A DNA stretch of 64,000 nt from Streptococcus mitis. Lineage in GTDB: Bacteria > Bacillota > Bacilli > Lactobacillales > Streptococcaceae. Below the pieces are notes generated by a model. That model was not told the origin of the DNA, searched no databases, and saw only the letters and a program-made list of their open reading frames with translations. This document shows positions 15,132-24,640 of this stretch, piece after piece; positions within the stretch are counted from its first letter, which is position 1; each line of letters starts with the position of its first letter. The stretch spans positions 897,001 through 961,000 of the forward strand of contig NZ_CP012646.1 of the NCBI RefSeq assembly GCF_001281025.1, in the 5' to 3' direction. The position numbers were made by a program, and so were the translations under genes.

Positions 15132-18100
15132 ATGTATTCAAGAATGGAAAAAAATCACGGACAAAAAGTGCAGCGCTTTTCAATCCGTAAGTATAGTTTT
15201 GGTGCGGCATCAGTAGCTGTAGCAGCTTACATGATGTTTGGTGGAGCAGCAACTGTTCAGGCGGATGCTCAAGTTACACCAAAGACGGCACCTGATTCAC
15301 AAACAGTCCCAGATGCAAGTAATCAAGCAGATTCAACCATGCCTCTAGCTTCGACTGAAACTGCTACACCAACAGCTGAGCAACCAGCAGCCCCAGCTAC
15401 AGCAACACCAGCACCTGAGGTAGCACAACCATCAGCACTAGCTGAAACACCAAAACCGGAAGAAGCACCAGCTAAAAAGGCTGACACAAGCAAATTGGAA
15501 GCAGCTATTGCTCGTATGGAAGCAGCCCTTGGCAAAGCAGTTCTAACTGAAAAGACTGCCTCAGCCATTGAAGCAGCAAAAGCAGAACTTGCTAAGGCTC
15601 AAGCCCTTTTGTCAAACGATAAAGCGACACAAAAAGAAGTTGATTTTTCAACAAGTTCATTGAAAAACAGAGCTTTTGTTCTTGAAAGTATGCCAAAAGC
15701 ATCTGCAGACAAGAAGGAAGAAAAAGAAAATAAAAATCAAGATTCACGTAATGGAAAAGCTATTCCAGGACATGGTGAAAGTGGATTCAGAGATGCAGCA
15801 CCAGCGACAGGATATAAAAATGATATTAATACTGTAAATGCTGAATTAAAAGCTGCGATCGATAAAGTAAAAGTAGAAATTACAAAAGAAGAAGCTTTAG
15901 GTGAAGGTAAAACAAACAAAGAAAAACTAGATGTTTTACGTGCTATTGTAGCAAAAGCTGAAGAAGAAAAAACAAAAGCGACAACAGCAGCAGCCAAAGC
16001 CGATGCTACAGAACAAGAACTTCAAGCAGCACTAACAGAAGCAAAACAAGAAAAAGATAGACTGAATTACTATCTAAATAATGCCGAAAACTGGGGAGCT
16101 CCAATTAATAATAACAGAGCTGGTTATGGTAATAACCCAGCAAACGGTGTTTTTGAAAGCATGAGTAACGGATTTGGTGCAGTTGATTTCTCAGGTCCTG
16201 CAGTAGAATCAAAAAGTAAAACGATTGAAGATCAAGTAAATAATCTTCAAAGTGAAAAACATTACGGTAAAGTAACTTACAATTGGAAGACTAAAAAAAT
16301 CACTGCAGCAGAAGCTGAAGCAGGTGCATTAAACGGTTGGAAAATTGGCGGAGCAAAAGACTATGTAAATGCTGTTAAGCCAGAAGCACCAACAGATTAT
16401 ACTGTTGCTGGTGATCGAACAGAAGCGCCAAAACCAGCGAAAGCTTATGATGACAATGGTAAACATGATGCTTCAACTGCTACTCAAAACCAACCAAATG
16501 CAGATGGTAAGTTCTTAGGTGGTGCGATTACTCTAGATGGAATGAAAAATGACGATAGAGGAAATGTTAAAGATAGAGATTACTATCTTGAATTAGGAAG
16601 TAAAGGTGTTACTTTATCTAAAGAATATGATGTAAACCCTAATTCTGAATTATTCTTCAATATGGTTTACAATGGAGCATATGGTAAAGCTGCACTTTCA
16701 AGTCAAGGTGAAGAATTAAGTGTAGAAATTACAGATGCTTACACAGGTAAGAAAATTGCTTCTATTCCAATGAGAGATGGAAGCACTCCAACGGAAGCTA
16801 CAGGAAGACCAGCAGGATCAAATGAAGGAACACCTTCTGATAGTTGGAATAATATTGCAAGAATTTATCATGTTCCAGAAGGAACAAGTAAAGTTAAAGT
16901 TACCATCAAAGCAAAAGATGATGGTGATTTTAAAGGTGTTCAAGATGGATTCATTATCGGTGGTGTAGGAATTGCTACTGGTCCTGGTATGCAATTAACT
17001 ACAAATGTTACTAGTGAAGGTAAGAGTGGAGAGTACGGATTTACAAAAGATAAATTATATAAACGTTCTCAAGAAGGTAAATTAAACCTTGAATTGAAAA
17101 ACGTTGGTGGTGTTGAAAATACATTCCCTTACGGTGGTACATTTAACATTAAAGTACAAATTCCAAAAGGTGTTAAATTAGGTACAGTTGATACTACAAA
17201 TTACAAAAAATTAGATCTATCTAAAGCAAATGGTGAATCTATTTGGACTGATCAAGGATACTTAACAAATGTTCGTTATGATGAAGCGACTAATACATTA
17301 AGTATGGATGTGAATGCAGTTCAATATGGTAAGAACAACCTAAAAGCCGCAGGGGAAACATCAAGAAAATTCTCAATTCCATTTACGACTGAAGATGATT
17401 ATGTAGGAGATGCTACATTTAAAGTTACAGGAACAGGTGGAATGGGTACTCAAGATGCTCAAGGAAATAGAATTTACCCATGGTTATGGACTGGAGATAA
17501 AGGACCTTACGCTTATGATGGAAACTACAAAGCTAATGGATTAAGATGGTCAGATGATCCAGATTACTACTATAATAGAACAATCTATATTGATGCTCGT
17601 AAACCTAAATCAGCTACAGTTGAAGAAGTCCACACAGATAGTATTGTAGGAGATTCTGATGCGAAAAATCAAGATAAATACTTATTAGTAAATACAGGTG
17701 ATGCACCAGGTTCATTAACTCCGTCAGATGACGAAATTAAAGCTAATCTTAAAAAAGTAGCTGATAATAATGGAGTTACTTTATCAGATGAAGAAATAGC
17801 TAAAAGAATTGCTGAAATTAAAAAAGCATTACAAATTGAAAATGAAATTGGTAAGAAAATCGAAATCACATTACCAAATAATGATGTTTTAGAATTAGAG
17901 AAAAAAGATGATGGTTGGTATCAAGGAGATACTAAAGTAGAAACAACGCCTGAAGGTAAATTAAAAGTAAGTCTTAAAGATGTTAGTCTTCATACACATG
18001 AAGGTAATGATAAGATTGCTGTAACTTCAGTTTCACCAGTAGGAAATGTTTCTGAGCCAAGTTATGCAAACATTGTCAACGAAGCTCCAACAGTAGCAGT

Positions 18101-21100
18101 TGAGAAAAAAGATTTATACGTTTATAAAACTAAAGAAGCTGATAAATGGAACAATGAGAAGGTTCTAGAAAAAGCGAAACCATCAGCAACTGACTTAGAA
18201 GATGATCGTGACGGAGTTGATTCTACTAAACCATCAATTGCAGTAAGTGATGCAGGTAACCTAGATACAACTAAAGTTGGTGATTACACTGTAAAAGTTC
18301 AATCAACGGATAGTGAAGGTAAGAAATCTACAGAAGCAGAAGTAACTGTTCACGTATTAGACTTAATTACAGTAGACCCAACAGTAACAACTGATCCAAC
18401 AAATCCAAGTACAACAGCTCCAGTATCTCCAAAAACAGCAGATACACCTGTAAAAGATGGAGATGAAAATCTTGGTAAATATCCAGCAGGATTGACACGT
18501 AATGACTTAGTTAAAGAAGTAACACGTACAATTAAGTATCTAAAAGAAGAAGATGCTGATAAGGCTGATGCAACTCCTTTATATGCTGAAAAAGTACAAA
18601 AAGTAACATACAAACGTACAGCAACTGTAAACCCACAAACAGGAGATGTAACTTACTCTGATTGGCAAGTTTACAATGAAGCTGATAAATTAACAGATGC
18701 TACAGCTGATGGAACAAAAGGTAAATTCAATGCTGTTGATTCACCAGTAGTAGCAAACTACTTATTAGTAAATGCTACAGATAAAACAGTAGCTGCAGAA
18801 GTTGCACCAGTTCCTGGAGAAAATGGTACAGTAGATCCTGTAGTTAAAAAAGTTCTTTATAAAGAAATTGGTTCATTTACACCTGAGTATCCAGCTGGTA
18901 AGAAACCACAAGATGCACCAGATACAATTAAATATCCTAACAATCCAAATGATCCAACAAAACCTGGTGATTTCAGTAAGGTAGTTATTCCTTATGTAGA
19001 TGGATATGTTCCAACATATAATGGAGTAGAATTAACACCAGTTGATCCTGCAGATCCATCTAAAGGATACAAAGTTCCAGACAACTTTGACCCAACTGAT
19101 AAATTCGGTAAAACTCCAATTCAATATGCACCTGGAATTCAAAAAGCTACAGTTAAATTTGTTTCTGTAGATAAAGATGGTAAAGAAACACCATTAGATG
19201 AGAAATTCAATATTAATGATCTTTCAGGTAAAGCAGGAACAAAAATTCCAGAAGACAAAATTCAAGCTCGTCTTGATGTGTTAAAATCAATGGGTTATGA
19301 AGTGAATGATAATCCGTTTGCTAAACCTGACGCTGAAAAACCAACATTTGATACAACTGCAGATACTGATACTGAAATCAGTCAAAACTTTGTTGTTAAA
19401 TTAACTCCAAAAGTTTCAACACCAACTCCTGTTTATGTCGTAGAAGGTGATAAGCCAACAACAGACAAACTTAAAGATGCGGTTACTACAAAAGGAAATG
19501 ATAAAACTGTAGATGAATCTAAGATTCCTGAAACAAAAGGAAAAGTTGGAGATGATACATTAACTGTACCAGTAACAGTAACATACGGTTCAGGTGATAA
19601 TAAACGTGAAGAAACAGTAAATGTACCAGTGAAAGTTGTTAAAGGATATCCACAATTAGTAGCAGTAAGTGAGGATAAGAAACAACCTTCTCCAGAAGAT
19701 AATATTGATACTTCAGACTATCCAGATGACGCAACATATGAATACAAAGAAGAAGTAGATACAACAGCACCTGGAGATAAGAAAGTAACAGTAGTTGTTA
19801 AACAAGGGGATAAAGTACTAGTAGAAGTACCAGCAACAGTACGTGTAGTAGATAGTAAACCACAATTTGTTGTTGCGGATCCTAAGAAACCACAACCAGA
19901 TGTTAACTCAAGCATTACTCCAGATGAATATCCAAAAGGTACTACTTTTGAGTATAAAGAACCAGTTGACACAACAACAGCAGGTGAAAAAGATGTAGTC
20001 GTTGTAGCGAAATTAGATGGAGATACTTTAGTAGAAGTACCAGCTAAAGTAATGGTAGTAGATCCTAAGACACAATATGTGTTTGAAGACCCTGCTAAAC
20101 CACAACCATCAGCTGATGAAAGTATCGATCCTGACCAATATCCAGAAGGAACTAAATTTACTTATAAAGATGGTGAAGTAGATACAACAACACCAGGAGA
20201 TAAGAAAGTAACAGTAGTAGCTAAAGATGGCGAAGACAAACTTGTAGAAGTACCTGCAGTCGTTAAAGTATTACCATTAGTGAAACCTGAAGGATTAACA
20301 GTTCTTAAAGGAAGCGAAAACTTAGAAGCTGCAGTTAAAGCTAAAGCTGAAGAAGTAGTAGCTGCATTACCAAAAGATAAACTTCCTGAAGGTGTAACTG
20401 TAAAAGTTAAAGAAGTGAAAGCAGGAACTACACCAACAACAGCTGAAGTAACTGAAACAGGAAAACCAAAACCTGCGACAGTTGTTGTTGAATATACTGA
20501 TGATAAAGGAAACGTTATTGGAACAAAAGAAGTAGAAGTTCCTGTAACAGTAATTGGATCAACTCCAAAATCAGTAGTTGTGTTTGAAGGAACAACGCCT
20601 GAAAAAGATAAAGTTAAAGAATCTGTAACACCAGGACAAGGTGGAACAGTTGGAGAACCAACAACATTACCAGAAACAGCTGGAAAAGCTGGAGCTACAG
20701 ATGTAACAGTAGAAGTCCCAGTAACTTATCCAGGAATGAAAGATTCTGAGAAAGTAACAGTACCAGTAACAGTATTACCAGTAGCAAAAGCAGACGTAAC
20801 AGTAGCCAAAAATACAACTCCAGACAAACTGAAAGAATTAGCAAAAGCTAAAGCTGATGAAGCAATTAAAGCAAAAGACTTTACAGATAAATTACCAAAA
20901 GATGCGAAAGTAACTGTAGGTGATGTAACAAAAGCTATTGAAGATAAAGTAACAGCTAACAAAGGAACTGGAGTAACAACTGTAGAAGTCCCAGTAACAT
21001 ACACAGTTGATGGAAAAGACTATACAACTACAATTCCAGTAAAAGTAAATGTGAAAGGTTCAGATGTTAAACCAGTCTACGTTGTAGAAGGTGACAAACC

Positions 21101-22580
21101 AAAAGCTGAAGATGTAAACAAAGCAATCACTCCAGATACAGATGGAACTAAAACACCTGTCACTGATGAAGATATCAACAAAGCTATCCCAACTACTGAA
21201 GGTAAAGTTGGAGTTAATGATATTAAAGTAACAACAAAAGTTACTTATAAAGATGGAGGAGAAGAAACAGTAGAAGTCCCAGTAACAGTATTGCCAAAAG
21301 TTTCTCCAGAAGGTGTAGTAGTACCGAAAGATACTGATAAAGGTACACTTGAAAAAGCTGTTGCTGATAAAGTAAAAGAATCAGCTGAAAATACCAAAGG
21401 TTTACCAGAAGGTGTAACAGTAACGTTTAAAGAAACTCCATTAACAACTCCAGGAACAGAAACAGCGGGTGAAAAAGACTCTGTAACTGTAACAGTTGAG
21501 TATAAAGATAAAGATGGAAACATTATTGCTACTAAAGAAGTTAAAGTACCAGTAATCGTAACACCAAAAGTAACTCCAGTGGTAGTGGAAGTTGGAACTC
21601 CAGTCACAGCAGAAGATGTTAAGAAACATGTTGACCTACCAAAAGATTGGGAAATTACAAATGTTGGAGAAATTCCAGCGACAACAACACCAGGTGAAAA
21701 ACCAACGGTGCCAGTAGAAGTGAAATTACCAAATGGAAAAACAATTACAGTACAAGTCCCAGTAACAGTAACACCAAAAGTGACTCCAGTGGTAGTAAAA
21801 GTAGGAACTCCAGTCACAGCAGAAGATGTTAAGAAACGTGTTGATCTACCAAAAGATTGGGAAATTACAAATGTTGGAGAAATTCCAGCAACAACAACAC
21901 CAGGAGCAAAACCAACTGTACCAGTAGAAGTGAAATTACCAAATGGAAAAACAGTTACAGTAAAAGTACCAGTAATCGTAACACCAAAAGTAACTCCAAT
22001 CGAAGTAGAAGTAGGAACACCTATTACTAAAGATGATGTTAAGAAACATATCGAACTTCCTAAAGAAGAAGGATGGGAAATCATCGAAGAGAACTGGGTA
22101 ATTCCAACAACAGAAACAGCTGGGAAAAAACCAGGAGTTAAGGTTAAGGTGAAATTACCAACAGGAGAAATCGTTGAGTTAGAAGTACCAGTAACAGTAA
22201 CTCCAAAACGTGGTTCTGAGTCACAACCAAACAATGGTGGTGGAAATGGTGGTAACAACTACAGACCAACTCCTACTCCACAAACACCACAGACTCCACA
22301 AAATGTTCCGTCAAGACCAACTGCTCCTGATCAACCTGTAACTCCTACGGAACCAGGACAGCCAGCAACACCAAATCAAGCTCAACCAGCGGCACCAGCT
22401 CAAGCAGATGCAACAGTAGCAACTGACACAGCTGCTAAACCAGCAACACCTAAATATGTTGATGGTCAAAAAGAATTGCCTAACACAGGTACAGAAGCTA
22501 ACGCTAGCCTCGCAGCGCTTGGACTTCTTGGAGCCTTAGGTGGATTTGGACTTCTTGCTCGCAAGAAAAAAGAAGACTAA
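15132..22580 (+). CDS. Giant YSIRK/LPXTG surface protein with Rib-like repeats (2482 residues)
   Basis: This is a sortase-anchored cell-wall adhesin candidate; I cannot name it. Residues 1-46 are a YSIRK-type signal (VQRFSIRKYSFGAASVAV, cleavage near VQADA). An Ala/Pro linker is followed by a FIVAR-like helical module (about 118-185), then GHGESGFRDAA and a second helical module. A beta-rich domain (about 350-650) contains DYYLELGSKGV and YHVPEGTSKVKV and could bind a ligand. Many roughly 70-90-residue Ig/Rib-like repeats fill about 1000-2355, then a Pro/Gln tail and LPNTG (2449-2453), a hydrophobic helix and RKKKED. No cysteine was seen. The repeat part uses GTA and ACA codons far more than its neighbours do. 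In the pneumococcal gene order I remember, asnS and rpsF are adjacent, so this gene looks inserted. Confidence 0.88.
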   Translation: MYSRMEKNHGQKVQRFSIRKYSFGAASVAVAAYMMFGGAATVQADAQVTPKTAPDSQTVPDASNQADSTMPLASTETATPTAEQPAAPATATPAPEVAQPSALAETPKPEEAPAKKADTSKLEAAIARMEAALGKAVLTEKTASAIEAAKAELAKAQALLSNDKATQKEVDFSTSSLKNRAFVLESMPKASADKKEEKENKNQDSRNGKAIPGHGESGFRDAAPATGYKNDINTVNAELKAAIDKVKVEITKEEALGEGKTNKEKLDVLRAIVAKAEEEKTKATTAAAKADATEQELQAALTEAKQEKDRLNYYLNNAENWGAPINNNRAGYGNNPANGVFESMSNGFGAVDFSGPAVESKSKTIEDQVNNLQSEKHYGKVTYNWKTKKITAAEAEAGALNGWKIGGAKDYVNAVKPEAPTDYTVAGDRTEAPKPAKAYDDNGKHDASTATQNQPNADGKFLGGAITLDGMKNDDRGNVKDRDYYLELGSKGVTLSKEYDVNPNSELFFNMVYNGAYGKAALSSQGEELSVEITDAYTGKKIASIPMRDGSTPTEATGRPAGSNEGTPSDSWNNIARIYHVPEGTSKVKVTIKAKDDGDFKGVQDGFIIGGVGIATGPGMQLTTNVTSEGKSGEYGFTKDKLYKRSQEGKLNLELKNVGGVENTFPYGGTFNIKVQIPKGVKLGTVDTTNYKKLDLSKANGESIWTDQGYLTNVRYDEATNTLSMDVNAVQYGKNNLKAAGETSRKFSIPFTTEDDYVGDATFKVTGTGGMGTQDAQGNRIYPWLWTGDKGPYAYDGNYKANGLRWSDDPDYYYNRTIYIDARKPKSATVEEVHTDSIVGDSDAKNQDKYLLVNTGDAPGSLTPSDDEIKANLKKVADNNGVTLSDEEIAKRIAEIKKALQIENEIGKKIEITLPNNDVLELEKKDDGWYQGDTKVETTPEGKLKVSLKDVSLHTHEGNDKIAVTSVSPVGNVSEPSYANIVNEAPTVAVEKKDLYVYKTKEADKWNNEKVLEKAKPSATDLEDDRDGVDSTKPSIAVSDAGNLDTTKVGDYTVKVQSTDSEGKKSTEAEVTVHVLDLITVDPTVTTDPTNPSTTAPVSPKTADTPVKDGDENLGKYPAGLTRNDLVKEVTRTIKYLKEEDADKADATPLYAEKVQKVTYKRTATVNPQTGDVTYSDWQVYNEADKLTDATADGTKGKFNAVDSPVVANYLLVNATDKTVAAEVAPVPGENGTVDPVVKKVLYKEIGSFTPEYPAGKKPQDAPDTIKYPNNPNDPTKPGDFSKVVIPYVDGYVPTYNGVELTPVDPADPSKGYKVPDNFDPTDKFGKTPIQYAPGIQKATVKFVSVDKDGKETPLDEKFNINDLSGKAGTKIPEDKIQARLDVLKSMGYEVNDNPFAKPDAEKPTFDTTADTDTEISQNFVVKLTPKVSTPTPVYVVEGDKPTTDKLKDAVTTKGNDKTVDESKIPETKGKVGDDTLTVPVTVTYGSGDNKREETVNVPVKVVKGYPQLVAVSEDKKQPSPEDNIDTSDYPDDATYEYKEEVDTTAPGDKKVTVVVKQGDKVLVEVPATVRVVDSKPQFVVADPKKPQPDVNSSITPDEYPKGTTFEYKEPVDTTTAGEKDVVVVAKLDGDTLVEVPAKVMVVDPKTQYVFEDPAKPQPSADESIDPDQYPEGTKFTYKDGEVDTTTPGDKKVTVVAKDGEDKLVEVPAVVKVLPLVKPEGLTVLKGSENLEAAVKAKAEEVVAALPKDKLPEGVTVKVKEVKAGTTPTTAEVTETGKPKPATVVVEYTDDKGNVIGTKEVEVPVTVIGSTPKSVVVFEGTTPEKDKVKESVTPGQGGTVGEPTTLPETAGKAGATDVTVEVPVTYPGMKDSEKVTVPVTVLPVAKADVTVAKNTTPDKLKELAKAKADEAIKAKDFTDKLPKDAKVTVGDVTKAIEDKVTANKGTGVTTVEVPVTYTVDGKDYTTTIPVKVNVKGSDVKPVYVVEGDKPKAEDVNKAITPDTDGTKTPVTDEDINKAIPTTEGKVGVNDIKVTTKVTYKDGGEETVEVPVTVLPKVSPEGVVVPKDTDKGTLEKAVADKVKESAENTKGLPEGVTVTFKETPLTTPGTETAGEKDSVTVTVEYKDKDGNIIATKEVKVPVIVTPKVTPVVVEVGTPVTAEDVKKHVDLPKDWEITNVGEIPATTTPGEKPTVPVEVKLPNGKTITVQVPVTVTPKVTPVVVKVGTPVTAEDVKKRVDLPKDWEITNVGEIPATTTPGAKPTVPVEVKLPNGKTVTVKVPVIVTPKVTPIEVEVGTPITKDDVKKHIELPKEEGWEIIEENWVIPTTETAGKKPGVKVKVKLPTGEIVELEVPVTVTPKRGSESQPNNGGGNGGNNYRPTPTPQTPQTPQNVPSRPTAPDQPVTPTEPGQPATPNQAQPAAPAQADATVATDTAAKPATPKYVDGQKELPNTGTEANASLAALGLLGALGGFGLLARKKKED
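19651..20270 (+). repeat. Three roughly 70-residue repeats (PQP type) in the giant adhesin
   Basis: Three consecutive units of about 207 bp share the pattern QPxxxxxIxxxxYPxxxxxxYK...VDTTxxGxKxVxVVxK...LVEVPAxVxVV, starting near 19651, 19857 and 20064. They resemble the bacterial Ig-like repeats of streptococcal surface proteins. Confidence 0.8.
21567..22208 (+). repeat. Three Rib-like repeats of about 70 residues at the C-terminus of the giant adhesin
   Basis: Units begin at about 21567, 21777 and 21987 (period 210 bp): VTPVVVEVGTPVTAEDVKK and on to TVPVEVKLPNGKT. Units 1 and 2 are nearly identical at the DNA level, so they duplicated recently; unit 3 has diverged. Confidence 0.85.
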
Positions 22581-22596
22581 AAACTCATAGTTTTTG

Positions 22597-22623
22597 AGAA
22601 GATGATTCGTCATCTTCTTTTTT
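22597..22623 (+). terminator. Terminator of the giant adhesin gene
   Basis: A perfect stem AGAAGATGA/TCATCTTCT with TTCG tetraloop, then T6. Confidence 0.93.
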
Positions 22624-22639
22624 ATTTCGCTGTTTTTAC

Positions 22640-22668
22640 TTGCGTAAAAAATTGTTTTCTAGTATAAT
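22640..22668 (+). promoter_or_regulatory. rpsF operon promoter
   Basis: TTGCGT, 17 bases, TATAAT. Transcription would start near 22675. Confidence 0.8.
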
Positions 22669-22676
22669 AGTTTATT

Positions 22677-22715
22677 GTGAGCGAACCTCACTTACCCCTT
22701 GCAAAGTCTTGGGGT
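22677..22715 (+). promoter_or_regulatory. Structured rpsF leader (two hairpins)
   Basis: GTGAG-CGAAC-CTCAC (22677-22691) is followed by ACCCC...GGGGT (22694-22715), just ahead of the AAAGGAGG ribosome binding site. rpsF leaders in many bacteria bind the S6:S18 complex for feedback control; that this one does so is inference. Confidence 0.45.
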
Positions 22716-22742
22716 CATTAGACCAAAAGGAGGAACATATCA

Positions 22743-23033
22743 ATGGCTAAATACGAAATTCTTTATATTATTCGTCCAAACATTGAAGAAGAAGCTAAAA
22801 ACGCTTTGGTAGCACGTTTTGACTCTATTTTGACTGACAACGGTGCAACTGTTGTTGAATCAAAATCTTGGGAAAAACGCCGTCTTGCATACGAAATCAA
22901 AGATTTCCGTGAAGGACTTTACCACATCGTTAACGTTGAAGCAAACGACGACGCAGCTCTTAAAGAGTTTGACCGTCTTTCAAAAATCAACGCTGACATT
23001 CTTCGTCACATGATCGTCAAAACTGACGCGTAA
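22743..23033 (+). CDS. rpsF: 30S ribosomal protein S6
   Basis: A 96-residue protein starting [19 protein letters not shown] with the typical S6 alpha/beta sandwich sequence ([20 protein letters not shown]). It binds S18 in the platform of the small subunit. It is first in the conserved rpsF-ssb-rpsR operon, with a strong AAAGGAGG ribosome binding site. Confidence 0.98.
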   Translation: MAKYEILYIIRPNIEEEAKNALVARFDSILTDNGATVVESKSWEKRRLAYEIKDFREGLYHIVNVEANDDAALKEFDRLSKINADILRHMIVKTDA

Positions 23034-23044
23034 GAAGGTAAACT

Positions 23045-23515
23045 ATGATTAACAATGTTGTACTTGTAGGGCGTATGACACGTGACGCTGAGTTGCGTTA
23101 TACCCCATCAAATGTAGCAGTTGCGACTTTTACTCTTGCAGTAAACCGTACATTTAAGAGTCAAAATGGCGAACGTGAGGCTGATTTTATCAATGTCGTT
23201 ATGTGGCGCCAACAGGCTGAGAACCTTGCTAATTGGGCTAAAAAAGGCTCACTTATCGGGGTGACAGGTCGTATCCAGACTCGTAGTTACGATAACCAGC
23301 AAGGACAACGTGTCTACGTGACAGAGGTCGTGGCTGAGAATTTCCAAATGTTGGAAAGCCGTAGTGTGCGTGAAGGTCACACAGGTGGAGCTTATTCTGC
23401 ACCAACTGCAAACTATTCAGCGCCTACAAATTCAGTACCAGACTTTTCACGTGATGAAAATCCATTTGGAGCAACAAATCCATTGGATATTTCAGATGAT
23501 GATTTACCATTCTAA
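23045..23515 (+). CDS. ssb: Single-stranded DNA-binding protein (housekeeping SsbA type)
   Basis: 156 residues. An OB-fold covers about residues 1-105 ([51 protein letters not shown]), then a flexible tail ends in the acidic tip DISDDDLPF that docks replication and repair partners. It protects single-stranded DNA in replication and recombination. Its position between rpsF and rpsR and its full length identify the essential paralogue rather than the shorter competence-induced SsbB. It starts 11 bases after rpsF. Confidence 0.97.
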   Translation: MINNVVLVGRMTRDAELRYTPSNVAVATFTLAVNRTFKSQNGEREADFINVVMWRQQAENLANWAKKGSLIGVTGRIQTRSYDNQQGQRVYVTEVVAENFQMLESRSVREGHTGGAYSAPTANYSAPTNSVPDFSRDENPFGATNPLDISDDDLPF

Positions 23516-23546
23516 TGGACAACTAAAATTATAAAGGAGAAAAAAC

Positions 23547-23786
23547 ATGGCTCAACAACGTCGTGGCGGATTCAAACGCCGTAAAAAAGTTGATTACATC
23601 GCAGCAAACAAAATTGAATATGTTGATTACAAAGATACTGAGCTTCTTAGCCGTTTCGTTTCAGAACGTGGGAAAATCCTTCCTCGTCGTGTAACAGGAA
23701 CTTCAGCTAAAAACCAACGTAAAGTAACAACAGCTATCAAACGCGCTCGCGTAATGGCTTTGATGCCTTTCGTAAACGAAGATTAA
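23547..23786 (+). CDS. rpsR: 30S ribosomal protein S18
   Basis: A 79-residue basic protein ([43 protein letters not shown]) of standard length. Partner of S6 in the 30S platform. AAAGGAG lies 8 bases before the ATG; it is the last gene of the operon. Confidence 0.98.
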   Translation: MAQQRRGGFKRRKKVDYIAANKIEYVDYKDTELLSRFVSERGKILPRRVTGTSAKNQRKVTTAIKRARVMALMPFVNED

Positions 23787-23790
23787 AGAA

Positions 23791-23986
23791 AAGACCCCGA
23801 CGGGTCTTTTTTTCACGAGCCTTGAAATGAGAGAGCGAGTTGGGGTCCAGTGGACCTCTTTTTCATGAGCTTGAAAACAAGAAAGCGAATTAAGACCCCG
23901 ACGGGTCTTTTTTCACGAGCTTTGAAATGAGAGAGCGAGTTGGGGTCCAGTGGACCTCTTTTTCAGACCCGGTTGGGTCTTTTTTC
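23791..23986 (+). terminator. Array of five tandem terminator hairpins after rpsR
   Basis: Hairpins with T tracts lie at 23791-23813 (AGACCC/GGGTCT), 23844-23863 (GGTCC/GGACC), 23892-23913, 23944-23963 and 23965-23985. They are separated by copies of a linker like GAGCTTGAAAxxAGAGAGCGAG, giving about 49-bp units. The first follows the rpsR stop directly. Related linker and hairpin sequences recur at 54485-54740. Confidence 0.85.
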
Positions 23987-24014
23987 ACGAGATAGTTTTT
24001 TTCTGAACTTGGCG

Positions 24015-24023
24015 TGCTATAAT
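24015..24023 (+). promoter_or_regulatory. Extended -10 promoter of a GNAT gene
   Basis: TGCTATAAT. It overlaps the upstream in-frame ATG at 24022, which therefore cannot be the translation start. Confidence 0.65.
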
Positions 24024-24057
24024 GGTAATAGAAAGAATACAGGTGGGTAAGTCAAAG

Positions 24058-24561
24058 ATGAATTGCACGATTAGAAATATGATTAAGTCTGATATTGAAT
24101 CCTTATCTCATGGATTTATGAATCAAGGTTGGCCTGGTAGAGAGGAAATTTTGGCTAGATATTTTCTGGAACAGGAAAGTGGGGAGAGAGAAGTCTTAGT
24201 TGCAGAGATTGATGGTGCTGTAGCGGGCTACGTTACCATTTTGCCCTCTGCTAAACATGGTCCTTTTGCAGAAGTCTATCCAGAATTATCAGATTTTAAT
24301 GTGTTTGAGCCTTTTCGAAATCAAGGGATTGGGAATCAACTGCTAGAAGAAGCAGAAAAACGAGTCAAGTTTGTTTCGAGTAAGGTCACTCTTGGTGTAG
24401 GTTTGCACTTAGGCTATGGCCCTGCCCAGAGATTGTATATCAGACGGGGCTACATTCCAGATGGGACAGGTGTGTGGTATAGAAATAAACCGCTAGAAAT
24501 GGGTGCAAGTTGTCAAAATGATAATGATTTAGTTTTATACTTATCCAAGGACTTACAATAA
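24058..24561 (+). CDS. GNAT-family N-acetyltransferase
   Basis: A 167-residue cytoplasmic protein (MNCTIRNMIKSDIESLSHGF) with the GNAT acetyl-CoA loop at FRNQGIGNQLLEEAEKRV (about 80-97) and the C-terminal GPAQRLYIRRGYIPDG. It would acetylate a small molecule or a protein N-terminus; the substrate is unknown. The start at 24058 is preferred over the in-frame ATG at 24022, which lies inside the -10 box; AGGTGGG is 10 bases upstream. It is monocistronic. Confidence 0.85.
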   Translation: MNCTIRNMIKSDIESLSHGFMNQGWPGREEILARYFLEQESGEREVLVAEIDGAVAGYVTILPSAKHGPFAEVYPELSDFNVFEPFRNQGIGNQLLEEAEKRVKFVSSKVTLGVGLHLGYGPAQRLYIRRGYIPDGTGVWYRNKPLEMGASCQNDNDLVLYLSKDLQ

Positions 24562-24601
24562 AACGGGAAACTTTTTGAAAATAGGGGATTTAGCTACTTT
24601 A

Positions 24602-24610
24602 TGGTATAAT
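24602..24610 (+). promoter_or_regulatory. Extended -10 promoter of the HAD-cyclophilin gene
   Basis: TGGTATAAT, with no clear -35. The ATG is 30 bases downstream. Confidence 0.6.
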
Positions 24611-24640
24611 GGAAAGAGTTAGATTGAAAGAGGTAGTGAG

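Noticed and set aside
21245..22258. Reverse-strand ORF of 337 codons
   Set aside because: Complement of the Rib-like repeats, low complexity (Val/Thr/Gly/Ser), no recognisable domain; a shadow.
23045..23515. Competence-induced ssbB with a CIN-box
   Set aside because: No TACGAATA motif upstream; the gene is internal to the rpsF operon and has the full-length acidic tail.
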